Source: Pseudoalteromonas sp. 0303
GTDB taxonomy: Bacteria > Pseudomonadota > Gammaproteobacteria > Enterobacterales > Alteromonadaceae
NCBI RefSeq assembly: GCF_013349995.1
Contig: NZ_JABVXF010000020.1
Coordinates: 28,805-92,804, forward strand
Direction: 5' to 3'
DNA length: 64,000 bases
The translations under genes and the position numbers were made by a program. Positions 10,695-17,891 of this stretch are shown here, in pieces. The notes under the pieces are model-generated. The model was not told the origin of the DNA. It did no database searches and worked only from the letters and a program-made list of their open reading frames with translations. Within the stretch, counting starts at the first letter, position 1. The number at the start of each line of letters is the position of its first letter.

Positions 10695-11321
10695 TTAGTT
10701 TTTTTCCTCGTCTGCATTTTCTGCAGTTTGCGATTTTTCTAGCGAATATGCAACACGTGCTTGACGTTGGTGCTCAAGAACTAATGCACCAATACGCTGC
10801 TGTTGTAACTCACGTAAACCTTGCTCTGCATTTTCTAATGCAGGTTGCTCTGATGAGTAACTTACAGGAGAAGCCACACCTGTTAATGGTACTGTTTGTA
10901 ATGTTGGAATGTCACTTTGCGGAGACTCGGTGTTTTGTGGCAATGTTTGTACGCCCACAATCGCAAACATAGCAACACTAGCAGCAATGGCCACTTGTGC
11001 AAATGGACGACGCCAATTAAATGCTACCACGTTATCTGTGCCTGTTGCCGCCACGATTTCTTCGCTTTTTGGTGCCGTTGTTTTATTCGCGAAATCTGCG
11101 TAAACAGGTTCTTGCTCAAGTGATTCTGCCACTGCATCTGCAATGTCAAAATTAAAAGCGTTGTTATTTGCCTCAGCACGCATTACATCACCAATCATTG
11201 CGTAACGACCAAATGTAGATACATCGTCGTTTGTGATCGCTTGATCAGTTAACTGCTGCTCGCCGTCAAGTAACGCGGACAACTGCTCATTATCCAACTT
11301 GTTAACGTCTGCTTTTGTCAT
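10695..11321 (-). CDS. rseA: Anti-sigma-E factor RseA
   Basis: RseA is the single-pass inner-membrane anti-sigma factor that holds sigma-E until DegS and RseP cut it under envelope stress. The N-terminal cytoplasmic part has the expected pattern (LDNEQLSALLDGE). One membrane helix lies about residues 103-121 and the periplasmic tail is glutamine-rich. The ATG at 11321 is chosen because AGGTGAG lies 7 bases before it and it follows the rpoE stop codon by one base; an in-frame GTG at 11333 would overlap rpoE and has no such site. Membrane position and operon context make the call firm. Confidence 0.95.
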   Translation of the reverse strand: MTKADVNKLDNEQLSALLDGEQQLTDQAITNDDVSTFGRYAMIGDVMRAEANNNAFNFDIADAVAESLEQEPVYADFANKTTAPKSEEIVAATGTDNVVAFNWRRPFAQVAIAASVAMFAIVGVQTLPQNTESPQSDIPTLQTVPLTGVASPVSYSSEQPALENAEQGLRELQQQRIGALVLEHQRQARVAYSLEKSQTAENADEEKN

Positions 11322-11322
11322 A

Positions 11323-11904
11323 CTAAGACTCACCTATTAATGGATTCAATTTATTATCAATCGCCTCACGGGCACGGAAAATACGTGAACGTACCGTTCC
11401 CACAGGGCAATCCATAACCACGGCTATTTCTTCATAGCTCATACCTTCAATTTCACGAAGGGTAATCGCGGTTTTTAGATCTTCAGGCAAACTATCAATC
11501 GTATTAAAAATTACAGCACGTACTTCGTCACTTAATAACAGGTTTTCTGGCGATGCGTTTGAACGCATTGCATCTGCACTGTCATAAAATTCTGCTTCTT
11601 CGGCATCAACATCGTTAGCTGGGGGTTTACGACCCTGCGCAACTAAGTAATTTTTAGCACAATTTACGGCGATACGGTACAACCAAGTATAAAAGGCGCT
11701 ATCACCTCTAAAGTTAGGTAAAGCACGGTAAGCTTTAATAAAAGCTTCTTGTGCGACATCAGCAACATCACCTTGGTTCGATACATAACGTGAAATCAAA
11801 CCTGCAATTTTATTCTGATATTTTCTAACTAATAGGTTGAAGGCGTTTTTATCTCCTTGCTGGACCCTTTTAACTAGCGCTAAATCCAAATCCTGCTCGC
11901 TCAT
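11323..11904 (-). CDS. rpoE: RNA polymerase sigma-E factor
   Basis: ECF sigma factor directing RNA polymerase to envelope-stress promoters. From MSEQDL onward it aligns residue by residue with E. coli RpoE as I recall it: region 2 has DVAQEAFIKAYRAL and DSAFYTWLYRIAVN, region 4 has LREIEGMSYEEIA and CPVGTVRSRIFRARE. The start at 11904 gives 193 residues and has AGGAG 11 bases upstream. An in-frame ATG at 11946 would add 14 residues not present in relatives and has a poorer site. First gene of rpoE-rseABC; a matching sigma-E promoter lies upstream, so it is probably autoregulated. Confidence 0.97.
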   Translation of the reverse strand: MSEQDLDLALVKRVQQGDKNAFNLLVRKYQNKIAGLISRYVSNQGDVADVAQEAFIKAYRALPNFRGDSAFYTWLYRIAVNCAKNYLVAQGRKPPANDVDAEEAEFYDSADAMRSNASPENLLLSDEVRAVIFNTIDSLPEDLKTAITLREIEGMSYEEIAVVMDCPVGTVRSRIFRAREAIDNKLNPLIGES

Positions 11905-11970
11905 TCGAGCCGGTACTCCTCTGTTTGATTCTTGCTTGCTATTCATATACTCGCCATTGTTTACACAAAC

Positions 11971-11998
11971 TCTGACTGCACCATGAATATAAAAGTTC
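11971..11998 (-). promoter_or_regulatory. Sigma-E-type promoter of rpoE operon
   Basis: On the minus strand GAACTT (11998-11993) and TCAGA (11975-11971) are separated by 17 bases, close to the sigma-E consensus GGAACTT-N16-TCTGA. It lies 66 bases upstream of the chosen rpoE ATG. Autoregulation from such a promoter is established for rpoE in Enterobacteria. Confidence 0.8.
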
Positions 11999-12045
11999 AG
12001 TTTAAAATGATTTTTTTATAAAATAGCACGCAAATAAATTGAGTC

Positions 12046-12173
12046 ATACCAATCTTATTACACGACAACCTCAATAACTGCTTAAGAATCAACGGTTATC
12101 TAAATTAAATTCACAATTTAAAACAGCTAACAATAAACTGTTTATGTGACGATAAAACTAATAAGATTGGTAT
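12046..12173. repeat. 128-bp element bounded by perfect 15-bp inverted repeats
   Basis: ATACCAATCTTATTA at 12046-12060 is the exact reverse complement of the 15 bases at 12159-12173. The AT-rich interior has no reading frame of note but contains small internal palindromes. The size and terminal repeats suggest a miniature inverted-repeat element or a large regulatory hairpin. It fills the middle of the 393-base rpoE/nadB divergent region, between the sigma-E promoter and nadB. No clear target-site duplication is seen. Confidence 0.6.
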
Positions 12174-12297
12174 AACGTATTAAAATGACTAATAGTGTTA
12201 AAGCAAATATGGTACATATACGTATACCACATAAAAATTTATTTGCTCAAACTTTTGGCACTACTAGCCGAGCATTGTAACCGCAAAGACCACAGAC

Positions 12298-13920
12298 ATG
12301 AACCAAAATAAACATCACATTACTGATGTCGCTATCATTGGCAGCGGCGCCGCTGGCCTTTCTCTTGCTTTATCGCTTGCTAATCACTGTAAGGTGACAG
12401 TACTTAGTAAAGGCGCATTAACTGAAGGTTCTACCTTATATGCTCAAGGTGGTATTGCAGCGGTATTTGATAAAAAGAATGACAGCATTGAATCTCATGT
12501 TGAAGACACTCTAGATGCAGGTGGCGGATTATGTGACCGTGATGCGGTTCACTACACAGCAAGCAATGCTAAAAAATGTTTAAAGTGGCTAATTGAGCAA
12601 GGCGTACCTTTTGACATGGAGTTCGATTCAAAAGGTAAAGAGCGTTTTCATTTAACTCGCGAAGGTGGTCATAGTCATCGCCGTATTTTACATGCCGCCG
12701 ATGCAACTGGCCGAGCAGTGCAAACCACCTTAATTAGCCAAGTCCAAGCACACCCTAACATCACTCTGTTAGAAAACTACAATGCCATCGATTTAATCAC
12801 AGATAAAAGCTTAGCTAAAAAAGGCAAGCATGTTCACGGCTTATACGTCTGGAATTGTGTAGATAAAAAAGTTGAAACTATCGCAGCTAAGTTCGTATCA
12901 CTGGCAACGGGCGGCGCAAGTAAAGTGTACTTATATACTTCTAACCCTGATGTATCGAGTGGTGATGGTATCGCAATGGCATGGCGTGCAGGGTGCCGTG
13001 TTGCCAATATGGAGTTTAACCAATTCCACCCAACAAGTTTGTACCACCCAGAGCTGCAAAACTTTTTGATCACCGAAGCAATGCGCGGTGAAGGTGCTTA
13101 TTTAAAACGCCCTGATGGCACTCGCTTTATGAAAGACTTTGATGAGCGCGAAGAACTTGCCCCTCGCGATATTGTTGCTCGTGCTATCGATTTTGAAATG
13201 AAACGCCTTGGTGCGAACTGTGTGTACCTTGATATTAGTCACAAAGACAAAGATTTTATCATTGAGCACTTCCCAACTATCTACGCAAAATGTTTAAGTG
13301 TTGGCCTAGACATTACTAAAGAAGCCATTCCAGTGGTGCCTGCTGCACACTATACCTGCGGCGGTGTCATGACTGACTTTAATGGCCGTACAGATTTAGA
13401 TAACTTATACGCTGTTGGCGAAGTGGCTTACACTGGTTTACATGGCGCTAATCGTATGGCGAGTAACTCGCTACTCGAATGTATCGTGTTTGCCCATGCT
13501 GCCGCGAAAGATATTCTAAGCAAAATCGATGCAAGCCCTGCCCTTGAAGCCTTACCACTTTGGGATGAAAGTCGCGTAACTAACTCAGACGAAGAAATCG
13601 TTATTACCCACAACTGGCATGAGCTAAGGTTATTTATGTGGGATTATGTGGGCATCGTACGCTCAACAAAACGTTTAGAACGTGCGCTTCACCGCGTAGA
13701 ATTACTGCAGCAAGAAATTCACGACTATTACGCAAACTTTAGGGTTACAAATAACTTATTAGAACTTCGAAACCTAGTGCAGGTTGCAGAGCTTATTATT
13801 CGCAGCGCCCTTGAGCGTAAAGAAAGCCGTGGTCTTCATTACACAATTGATTACCCTGAGCAAAACGAAAATCCAACGCCGACAATTTTAACTCCTAAGT
13901 CGGTTGCTGCACTGCAATAA
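12298..13920 (+). CDS. nadB: L-aspartate oxidase
   Basis: NadB oxidises L-aspartate to iminoaspartate with FAD, the first step of de novo NAD synthesis; quinolinate synthase NadA is not in this window. The FAD-binding GSGAAG lies at residues 15-20, and the flavoprotein signature regions [19 protein letters not shown] and [13 protein letters not shown] are present. Its 540 residues equal the E. coli length. It is divergent from rpoE, as in E. coli. The 3' end runs 26 bases into the convergent ygfX gene. No strong ribosome-binding site is visible before the ATG. Confidence 0.97.
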   Translation: MNQNKHHITDVAIIGSGAAGLSLALSLANHCKVTVLSKGALTEGSTLYAQGGIAAVFDKKNDSIESHVEDTLDAGGGLCDRDAVHYTASNAKKCLKWLIEQGVPFDMEFDSKGKERFHLTREGGHSHRRILHAADATGRAVQTTLISQVQAHPNITLLENYNAIDLITDKSLAKKGKHVHGLYVWNCVDKKVETIAAKFVSLATGGASKVYLYTSNPDVSSGDGIAMAWRAGCRVANMEFNQFHPTSLYHPELQNFLITEAMRGEGAYLKRPDGTRFMKDFDEREELAPRDIVARAIDFEMKRLGANCVYLDISHKDKDFIIEHFPTIYAKCLSVGLDITKEAIPVVPAAHYTCGGVMTDFNGRTDLDNLYAVGEVAYTGLHGANRMASNSLLECIVFAHAAAKDILSKIDASPALEALPLWDESRVTNSDEEIVITHNWHELRLFMWDYVGIVRSTKRLERALHRVELLQQEIHDYYANFRVTNNLLELRNLVQVAELIIRSALERKESRGLHYTIDYPEQNENPTPTILTPKSVAALQ

Positions 13921-14302
13921 TTGCACGCTTTAAGCGCGAGAAACTTTCTTCATCAACACTGGTTGAGCTTATAATCAGCCAGTGTGATTGATAAAACCCA
14001 GCCAACCTCAGCACTACAAAATTAGCAAACACATAACTTTTAGCTGTTATCTGACCTTGAATTTTAAGTTTGTCGTTAACAAACCTGAGATCTGCTTGCT
14101 CTAAAATTATAAAACCCTTTTCAGGCTGTGCTTGTTGGACTTTTTTAAAACTAAGAATGGCTAAGCAAAAGCACGCTAAACAAGCCAAAAGTTGAGCGAA
14201 AACATGCTGGTAAACAAAGCATAAAGTGATGGCTGTTAAGCAAAAAAAGACCACAAAGGGTTTGTGGTCTGGGGTGTTATTTGTAACGGTAAATCTATAC
14301 AC
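13895..14302 (-). CDS. ygfX: YgfX-family membrane protein
   Basis: A 135-residue protein with two closely spaced membrane helices (about 19-36 and 38-53) and a soluble C-terminal domain, the plan of YgfX (CptA). In E. coli YgfX interacts with SdhE and was proposed to be a toxin inhibiting FtsZ/MreB. The residue match is weak; the call rests on topology, length and pairing with sdhE. The start is GTG at 14302, overlapping the sdhE stop by 8 bases, with no later Met. Two oddities: a terminator-like hairpin spans codons 11-19, and the 3' end overlaps nadB by 26 bases. Confidence 0.75.
   Translation of the reverse strand: MYRFTVTNNTPDHKPFVVFFCLTAITLCFVYQHVFAQLLACLACFCLAILSFKKVQQAQPEKGFIILEQADLRFVNDKLKIQGQITAKSYVFANFVVLRLAGFYQSHWLIISSTSVDEESFSRLKRAIIAVQQPT
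14248..14270 (-). terminator. Intrinsic-terminator hairpin inside ygfX start, 25 bases after sdhE
   Basis: On the minus strand a perfect 10-bp stem (arms 14270-14261 and 14257-14248, loop of three) is followed by a run of T down to 14242. By form this is a complete rho-independent terminator. It is placed just after the sdhE stop codon but inside ygfX codons 11-19, so it could act as an attenuator for ygfX. Confidence 0.75.
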
Positions 14303-14546
14303 GAACTCGGTCTAAAATTAACGCGACCATACCGTTAAGCTCTGGGTCTTTACACTCTTCATGACCCATGAACCAGGCGAATAAATCAGGATCATCGCAC
14401 TCAAGTAAGCGTTGAAAAACGGCTTGCTGTTCTTTTGATAGTGAGTCAAACGCTTCTTCAACGAATGGCATAAATAAAACATCTAGTTCTAACATACCGC
14501 GACGGCATGCCCAACGAATACGTTCTTTACTGTGAATTTCAGTCAT
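14295..14546 (-). CDS. sdhE: Succinate dehydrogenase assembly factor SdhE
   Basis: SdhE (YgfY/CptB) promotes covalent FAD attachment to SdhA and FrdA. The 83-residue protein is within the family size and has the signature RRGMLELD (about residues 12-19) containing the RGxxE motif needed for flavinylation, plus ECDDPDLFAWFMG. The ATG at 14546 is chosen because GAGGT sits six to seven bases upstream; the 12-residue extension to 14582 is unlike the family. It is coupled to ygfX by an 8-base overlap and divergent from ygfZ. Confidence 0.93.
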   Translation of the reverse strand: MTEIHSKERIRWACRRGMLELDVLFMPFVEEAFDSLSKEQQAVFQRLLECDDPDLFAWFMGHEECKDPELNGMVALILDRVRV

Positions 14547-14666
14547 TTTAAACCTCGTACTTATTTGTCTGCAGTTTACCAAATTGCTATCGAATAAACA
14601 GCTATTTAAATTGCTACCCTAACTAAGTTATCATTAGCGCTCATTCATATCGTAAAGAAGGTTTTT

Positions 14667-15578
14667 ATGTCGACTGTTTACGCATGTCCTTTATCTTATT
14701 CACTTATCAGCCTAACTGGCAAAGATAAGTTGTCTTACCTTCACGGACAAATTACGCAAGATATCAACAAATTAACTGATGATAACTTCCTTTGGGCTGG
14801 CCACTGTAATGCAAAAGGCAAGCTTTGGGGTGTGTTTAGGTTGTTTTCACACCTTGATAGCTATTACCTTGCGGGCTCAAAACCTGAAGTTGAGCAATCA
14901 CTAGTCGAGTTAAAAAAATATGCGGTATTTTCGCAAGTAGAAATTCAGCAATCTGAAAAACCGCTAATTGGCTTATTAGGCGATGACCTAACAGCGACTT
15001 TAGAAACCTTAGCAATTAATTTTGACGACGAGCACAGCGCAGTCGATTTTGCTGGCGGTAAAGCGTTAAAGCTTGCAGATAACCGCGTATTGCTTATGGT
15101 CAACGAAGAATTTAGCTTACCTGATAACGTCACAGCTCTTGATGATGACGCGTTATGGCAACAGGCAGCTATTGCCGCAGGCGAGCCGTCATTAAACAGC
15201 GACGCTATTGGCGAATACGTACCGCAAATGGTTAACTTGCAAGCGCTTGGCGGTATCAGTTTCAGAAAAGGCTGCTACACAGGACAAGAAACCGTCGCCC
15301 GTATGAAATACCTAGGCAAAAATAAACGTGCTATGTATATAGTTTCGGGCAAAGCTGAAGGCTTACTTGATGAGCTTGAGCTCGAAACACAAATGGGCGA
15401 AAACTGGCGCCGTGCTGGCAAGCTTATTAGCCAAAGTTTTAATCAACAAACGCAAACCTTAATGGGTCTGGTTGTGCTTCCTAACGACAATGAAGCAGGC
15501 CAAGTTTTGCGAGCAAAACACCTCCCTCAGGTAGAGTTATCTATTCAAGCTCTGCCTTACTCTCTCGAAGATGAATAA
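14667..15578 (+). CDS. ygfZ: tRNA-modifying / Fe-S maintenance protein YgfZ
   Basis: YgfZ is a folate-binding protein related to the glycine-cleavage T protein that supports iron-sulfur enzymes such as the tRNA methylthiolase MiaB. The family motif K-G-C-Y-T-G-Q-E is at residues 201-208 with the essential Cys203. The N-terminus has the GcvT-like segment LTGKDKLSYLHGQITQD. Length 303 compares with 326 in E. coli. It is divergent from sdhE, so two genes serving flavin or iron-sulfur enzyme assembly share an upstream region. Twelve bases separate it from the FKBP gene. Confidence 0.95.
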   Translation: MSTVYACPLSYSLISLTGKDKLSYLHGQITQDINKLTDDNFLWAGHCNAKGKLWGVFRLFSHLDSYYLAGSKPEVEQSLVELKKYAVFSQVEIQQSEKPLIGLLGDDLTATLETLAINFDDEHSAVDFAGGKALKLADNRVLLMVNEEFSLPDNVTALDDDALWQQAAIAAGEPSLNSDAIGEYVPQMVNLQALGGISFRKGCYTGQETVARMKYLGKNKRAMYIVSGKAEGLLDELELETQMGENWRRAGKLISQSFNQQTQTLMGLVVLPNDNEAGQVLRAKHLPQVELSIQALPYSLEDE

Positions 15579-15590
15579 ATAGGAATGACT

Positions 15591-16076
15591 ATGATCGTAG
15601 CAGCAAACAAAGTGGTAAAAATGCATTATTCAGTATTGGATAATAACAAAAACACCATCGACAACTCTTTCGATGGCGAGCCACTAGTGTTTATCGTTGG
15701 CACGGGTTTCTTAATTCCAGGCCTCGAAAATGCGCTATTAGGTAAAGAAGCGGGCGACACATTCAGCGTAACAGTTGAGCCAGAGCAAGGCTATGGTGAG
15801 CGTCACGATGACCTAATGCAAGCAGTGCCAAAATCAATGTTTGAAGGTATGGAAATTGAAGTTGGTATGCAGTTCCGCGCTACGACAGACGCTGGCGACC
15901 AATCAGTAATGATCATTGAAATTCAAGACGAAGACGTTATTGTAGATGGTAACCACCCTCTTTCAGGTATTACCCTTCATTTTGATGTTGAAGTACTTGA
16001 AGTACGCGATGCAACTGAAGAAGAATTAGCACATGGTCATGTGCACGGTGAAGGTGGTTGTGGTCACAGCCACTAA
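15591..16076 (+). CDS. SlyD-like FKBP-type peptidyl-prolyl isomerase
   Basis: Cytoplasmic prolyl isomerase and chaperone of the SlyD group: a short FKBP domain (VVKMHYSVLDNN, then PLVFIVGTGFLIPGLENAL) with an inserted flap domain (about 70-120). The histidine-rich tail with one Cys (GHVHGEGGCGHSH) could bind Ni or Zn. The tail is shorter than that of E. coli SlyD, so metal delivery to hydrogenase is not implied. The ATG at 15591 is chosen because AGGA is six bases upstream; the ATG at 15585 directly abuts it. Probably co-transcribed with ygfZ and ends at a strong terminator. Confidence 0.9.
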   Translation: MIVAANKVVKMHYSVLDNNKNTIDNSFDGEPLVFIVGTGFLIPGLENALLGKEAGDTFSVTVEPEQGYGERHDDLMQAVPKSMFEGMEIEVGMQFRATTDAGDQSVMIIEIQDEDVIVDGNHPLSGITLHFDVEVLEVRDATEEELAHGHVHGEGGCGHSH

Positions 16077-16087
16077 ACCATTACTAT

Positions 16088-16115
16088 AAAAAAAAGCGCC
16101 ATTGGCGCTTTTTTT
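16088..16115. terminator. Bidirectional intrinsic terminator
   Basis: A perfect AGCGCC/GGCGCT stem (16095-16100, 16104-16109) is flanked by an A run on the left and a T run on the right. It serves both the SlyD-like gene and the convergent membrane protein gene, whose stop codon touches it. Confidence 0.9.
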
Positions 16116-16584
16116 ATATCTGTTCAGCTGCTTTCTGTGCATCCAGTGCTGGCTCTGGTTCAGCAATATGCTCTCTAAGCGCAGCAAGTAAGCCTTCTTG
16201 GTCATTGGTTCCTAAGCGATAGTGCGTGCCATCTTTCATTGCCAATTCTACAGCACTAAATCCAGATACACTGTAAACCCAGCCATCATGCGTGATACGC
16301 AGACCAATACCATGTCGAAATGAATTACTTACCGCTCGAACAGATTCAATCTCATCAAAAGTCACTGTTTTACCAAATACCCCCGGACCAAATGCCCAGC
16401 TTACTGTTTTATCGCTCACCTTAATCGTTAAGCCATGAAACAAAAAGGCCACCAGCACTAAGATAGCGCTAAACACCATAAGAGGAATATCTGCACCAAT
16501 TAAGTTCCAAGCTAAGGCAATGAAGGCGCCAATCCAGCCTAAGATAACAAAAATAAAAATAGCGTACTGTTTATGTTGATACAT
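16114..16584 (-). CDS. Membrane protein with PH-like C-terminal domain
   Basis: A 156-residue protein with two membrane helices (about 8-27 and 33-51) followed by a compact beta-rich domain (KVSDKTVSWAFGPG, TFDEIESVRAV, WVYSVSGFSAVELAM, YRLGTND). This resembles bacterial PH-like domains found after paired helices in YdbT/YdbS-type proteins. The tail is Ala/Glu-rich. No catalytic motif is visible. It is 14 bases downstream of the DUF481 gene and probably in one transcript with it. Function unknown. Confidence 0.65.
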   Translation of the reverse strand: MYQHKQYAIFIFVILGWIGAFIALAWNLIGADIPLMVFSAILVLVAFLFHGLTIKVSDKTVSWAFGPGVFGKTVTFDEIESVRAVSNSFRHGIGLRITHDGWVYSVSGFSAVELAMKDGTHYRLGTNDQEGLLAALREHIAEPEPALDAQKAAEQI

Positions 16585-16598
16585 TCTGAAGTATTCTC

Positions 16599-17441
16599 TT
16601 AAAAGCTATAAACAAAGGTTGCACTCAGCTCAGAATCGTACTTGAGCTTATCTTCCTCTGGTTTTGAGTTATAGCGATACATGTAAGTAAATTTGAGTGA
16701 TACATCACCCATAATTTTGCTGATCAGGGATGTTTCTGACTTTAAACGCGAGTTTAACCCTGACAATGATTGTTCATAACTGACATCTTGATTAAAGCGA
16801 GTACGAGCAGAGACTGTACGCTCCCACTGCAGCGCTAAACGAAGCAGGTAACCTGTTTTTGTTTCATCTTCTTCTGTTGCAGTCTCTTGATCAGCCACCG
16901 AGCGGTATAAACCCGGCCCCACATCGATATCGACTTTATTCTTGCTGCCTTGGTAAATGCGGTTACCGTAACCCGTCGCTATGGTGCTCTTAAACTCAAG
17001 ACCACTAAACTTATCTCGCTCGTAGTCACCATAAATGAAAAATGACTCATTTTTCACGTTTAGCTTATAGTTACCTTGGCCCGATACAAAAATACGGTCT
17101 GCAGAGACTTCTTCATCACCAGTTTCTTCATTACGGTCACGTTTGTATAAAGTATCGAGCTTAAATTGGTTACGCCACTTTTCGAAATCTTGGTATAGGT
17201 TACCTTTAAGTTTGAAGCTGGTTGAGTTGGTATTGCCACGGCTTACCATAAAACCAAACTCCATATCTCCGTACAGCAACTCGCCTTTATGAATTTTATG
17301 GATTTCTTCTTCTGATAATTGCCCGTACTCATGAAAGTCTTCAAACGGATCAACAGCAAAAGCCTGCCAACTGCAAACTAGCAGGGCGGGCAAAATAATT
17401 CGTTTTATTGAATTAAAACAACTAAAAGTAGAGTCAAACAT
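16599..17441 (-). CDS. DUF481 family outer-membrane beta-barrel protein (YdiY-like)
   Basis: A 280-residue protein with an N-terminal signal peptide ending near residue 29 (WQAFA-VDP). The mature sequence alternates polar and aromatic residues as membrane beta-strands do (MEFGFMVSRGNTNSTSF, LRLALQWERT, KFTYMYRYNSKP) and ends in the aromatic residue typical of outer-membrane proteins (FVYSF). The N-T-N-S-T-S segment near the first strand is typical of DUF481/YdiY proteins. Role unknown. It is 11 bases after the dsDNA-mimic gene on the same strand; no clear ribosome-binding site precedes its ATG. Confidence 0.8.
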   Translation of the reverse strand: MFDSTFSCFNSIKRIILPALLVCSWQAFAVDPFEDFHEYGQLSEEEIHKIHKGELLYGDMEFGFMVSRGNTNSTSFKLKGNLYQDFEKWRNQFKLDTLYKRDRNEETGDEEVSADRIFVSGQGNYKLNVKNESFFIYGDYERDKFSGLEFKSTIATGYGNRIYQGSKNKVDIDVGPGLYRSVADQETATEEDETKTGYLLRLALQWERTVSARTRFNQDVSYEQSLSGLNSRLKSETSLISKIMGDVSLKFTYMYRYNSKPEEDKLKYDSELSATFVYSF

Positions 17442-17452
17442 CGGCTGGAGAG

Positions 17453-17773
17453 TTATTCGCTATCTTTCCAAAGAATGTGGCAAAACGGTGCATCTTTGTC
17501 TCGGCTAATTAAAATTTTCGCAAACAAGATATCTTGATTGTCGAATTCAAGTCCTACTAAGACTTGTACAAACAGCTCAGGTTCAATTTCTAGTGCAACA
17601 AAATCTTGCCACTGCTCGTCAGGCTCACCTTCTTCAATAAAGCCAAGCTCTTCTCTGTGCTCGTTAAAATCAGCAATATCTTGCTCGCTTAAATTATCAG
17701 GTGCTAACTCTAAAAAGATATCATAAGCCTGATGAGTTACTTCTTCTTCACTGTATAAGCGTGGACCAGCCAT
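17453..17773 (-). CDS. YciU/HI1450-family dsDNA mimic protein
   Basis: A 106-residue, strongly acidic protein that matches E. coli YciU and H. influenzae HI1450 (DUF440) as I recall them: HQAYDIFLELAPDNLS near the N-terminus, D-W-Q-x-x-V-like EQWQDFVALEI in the middle and CHILWK at the end. The HI1450 structure presents a DNA-like acidic surface, and the family was proposed to bind the nucleoid protein HU. Partner and role here are inferred only. It starts the short minus-strand run leading into the DUF481 gene. Confidence 0.88.
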   Translation of the reverse strand: MAGPRLYSEEEVTHQAYDIFLELAPDNLSEQDIADFNEHREELGFIEEGEPDEQWQDFVALEIEPELFVQVLVGLEFDNQDILFAKILISRDKDAPFCHILWKDSE

Positions 17774-17847
17774 TCCTTAAACCTCTGCACATGTGTATCG
17801 CTTTGAATCTGGCTATGATAACAAACCTCTTTTGAGTTTTACCAAAA

Positions 17848-17876
17848 AAAAAGCCAGGTTGCCCTGACTTTTTTGT
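17848..17876 (-). terminator. Terminator after the RND pump genes
   Basis: On the minus strand the stem GTCAGG/CCTGGC (loop CAA, one wobble position) is followed by a run of nine T bases. It lies 16 bases after the RND permease stop codon. Confidence 0.8.
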
Positions 17877-17891
17877 AATTAATAACAGATT

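Noticed and set aside
11905..11946. Longer RpoE start at 11946
   Set aside because: The added 14 residues are absent from known RpoE and the ATG at 11904 has AGGAG upstream.
13895..14546. Classical toxin-antitoxin locus (CptAB)
   Set aside because: The SdhE signature RGxxE points to flavinylation of succinate dehydrogenase; toxin activity of YgfX is proposed for E. coli but cannot be read from this sequence.
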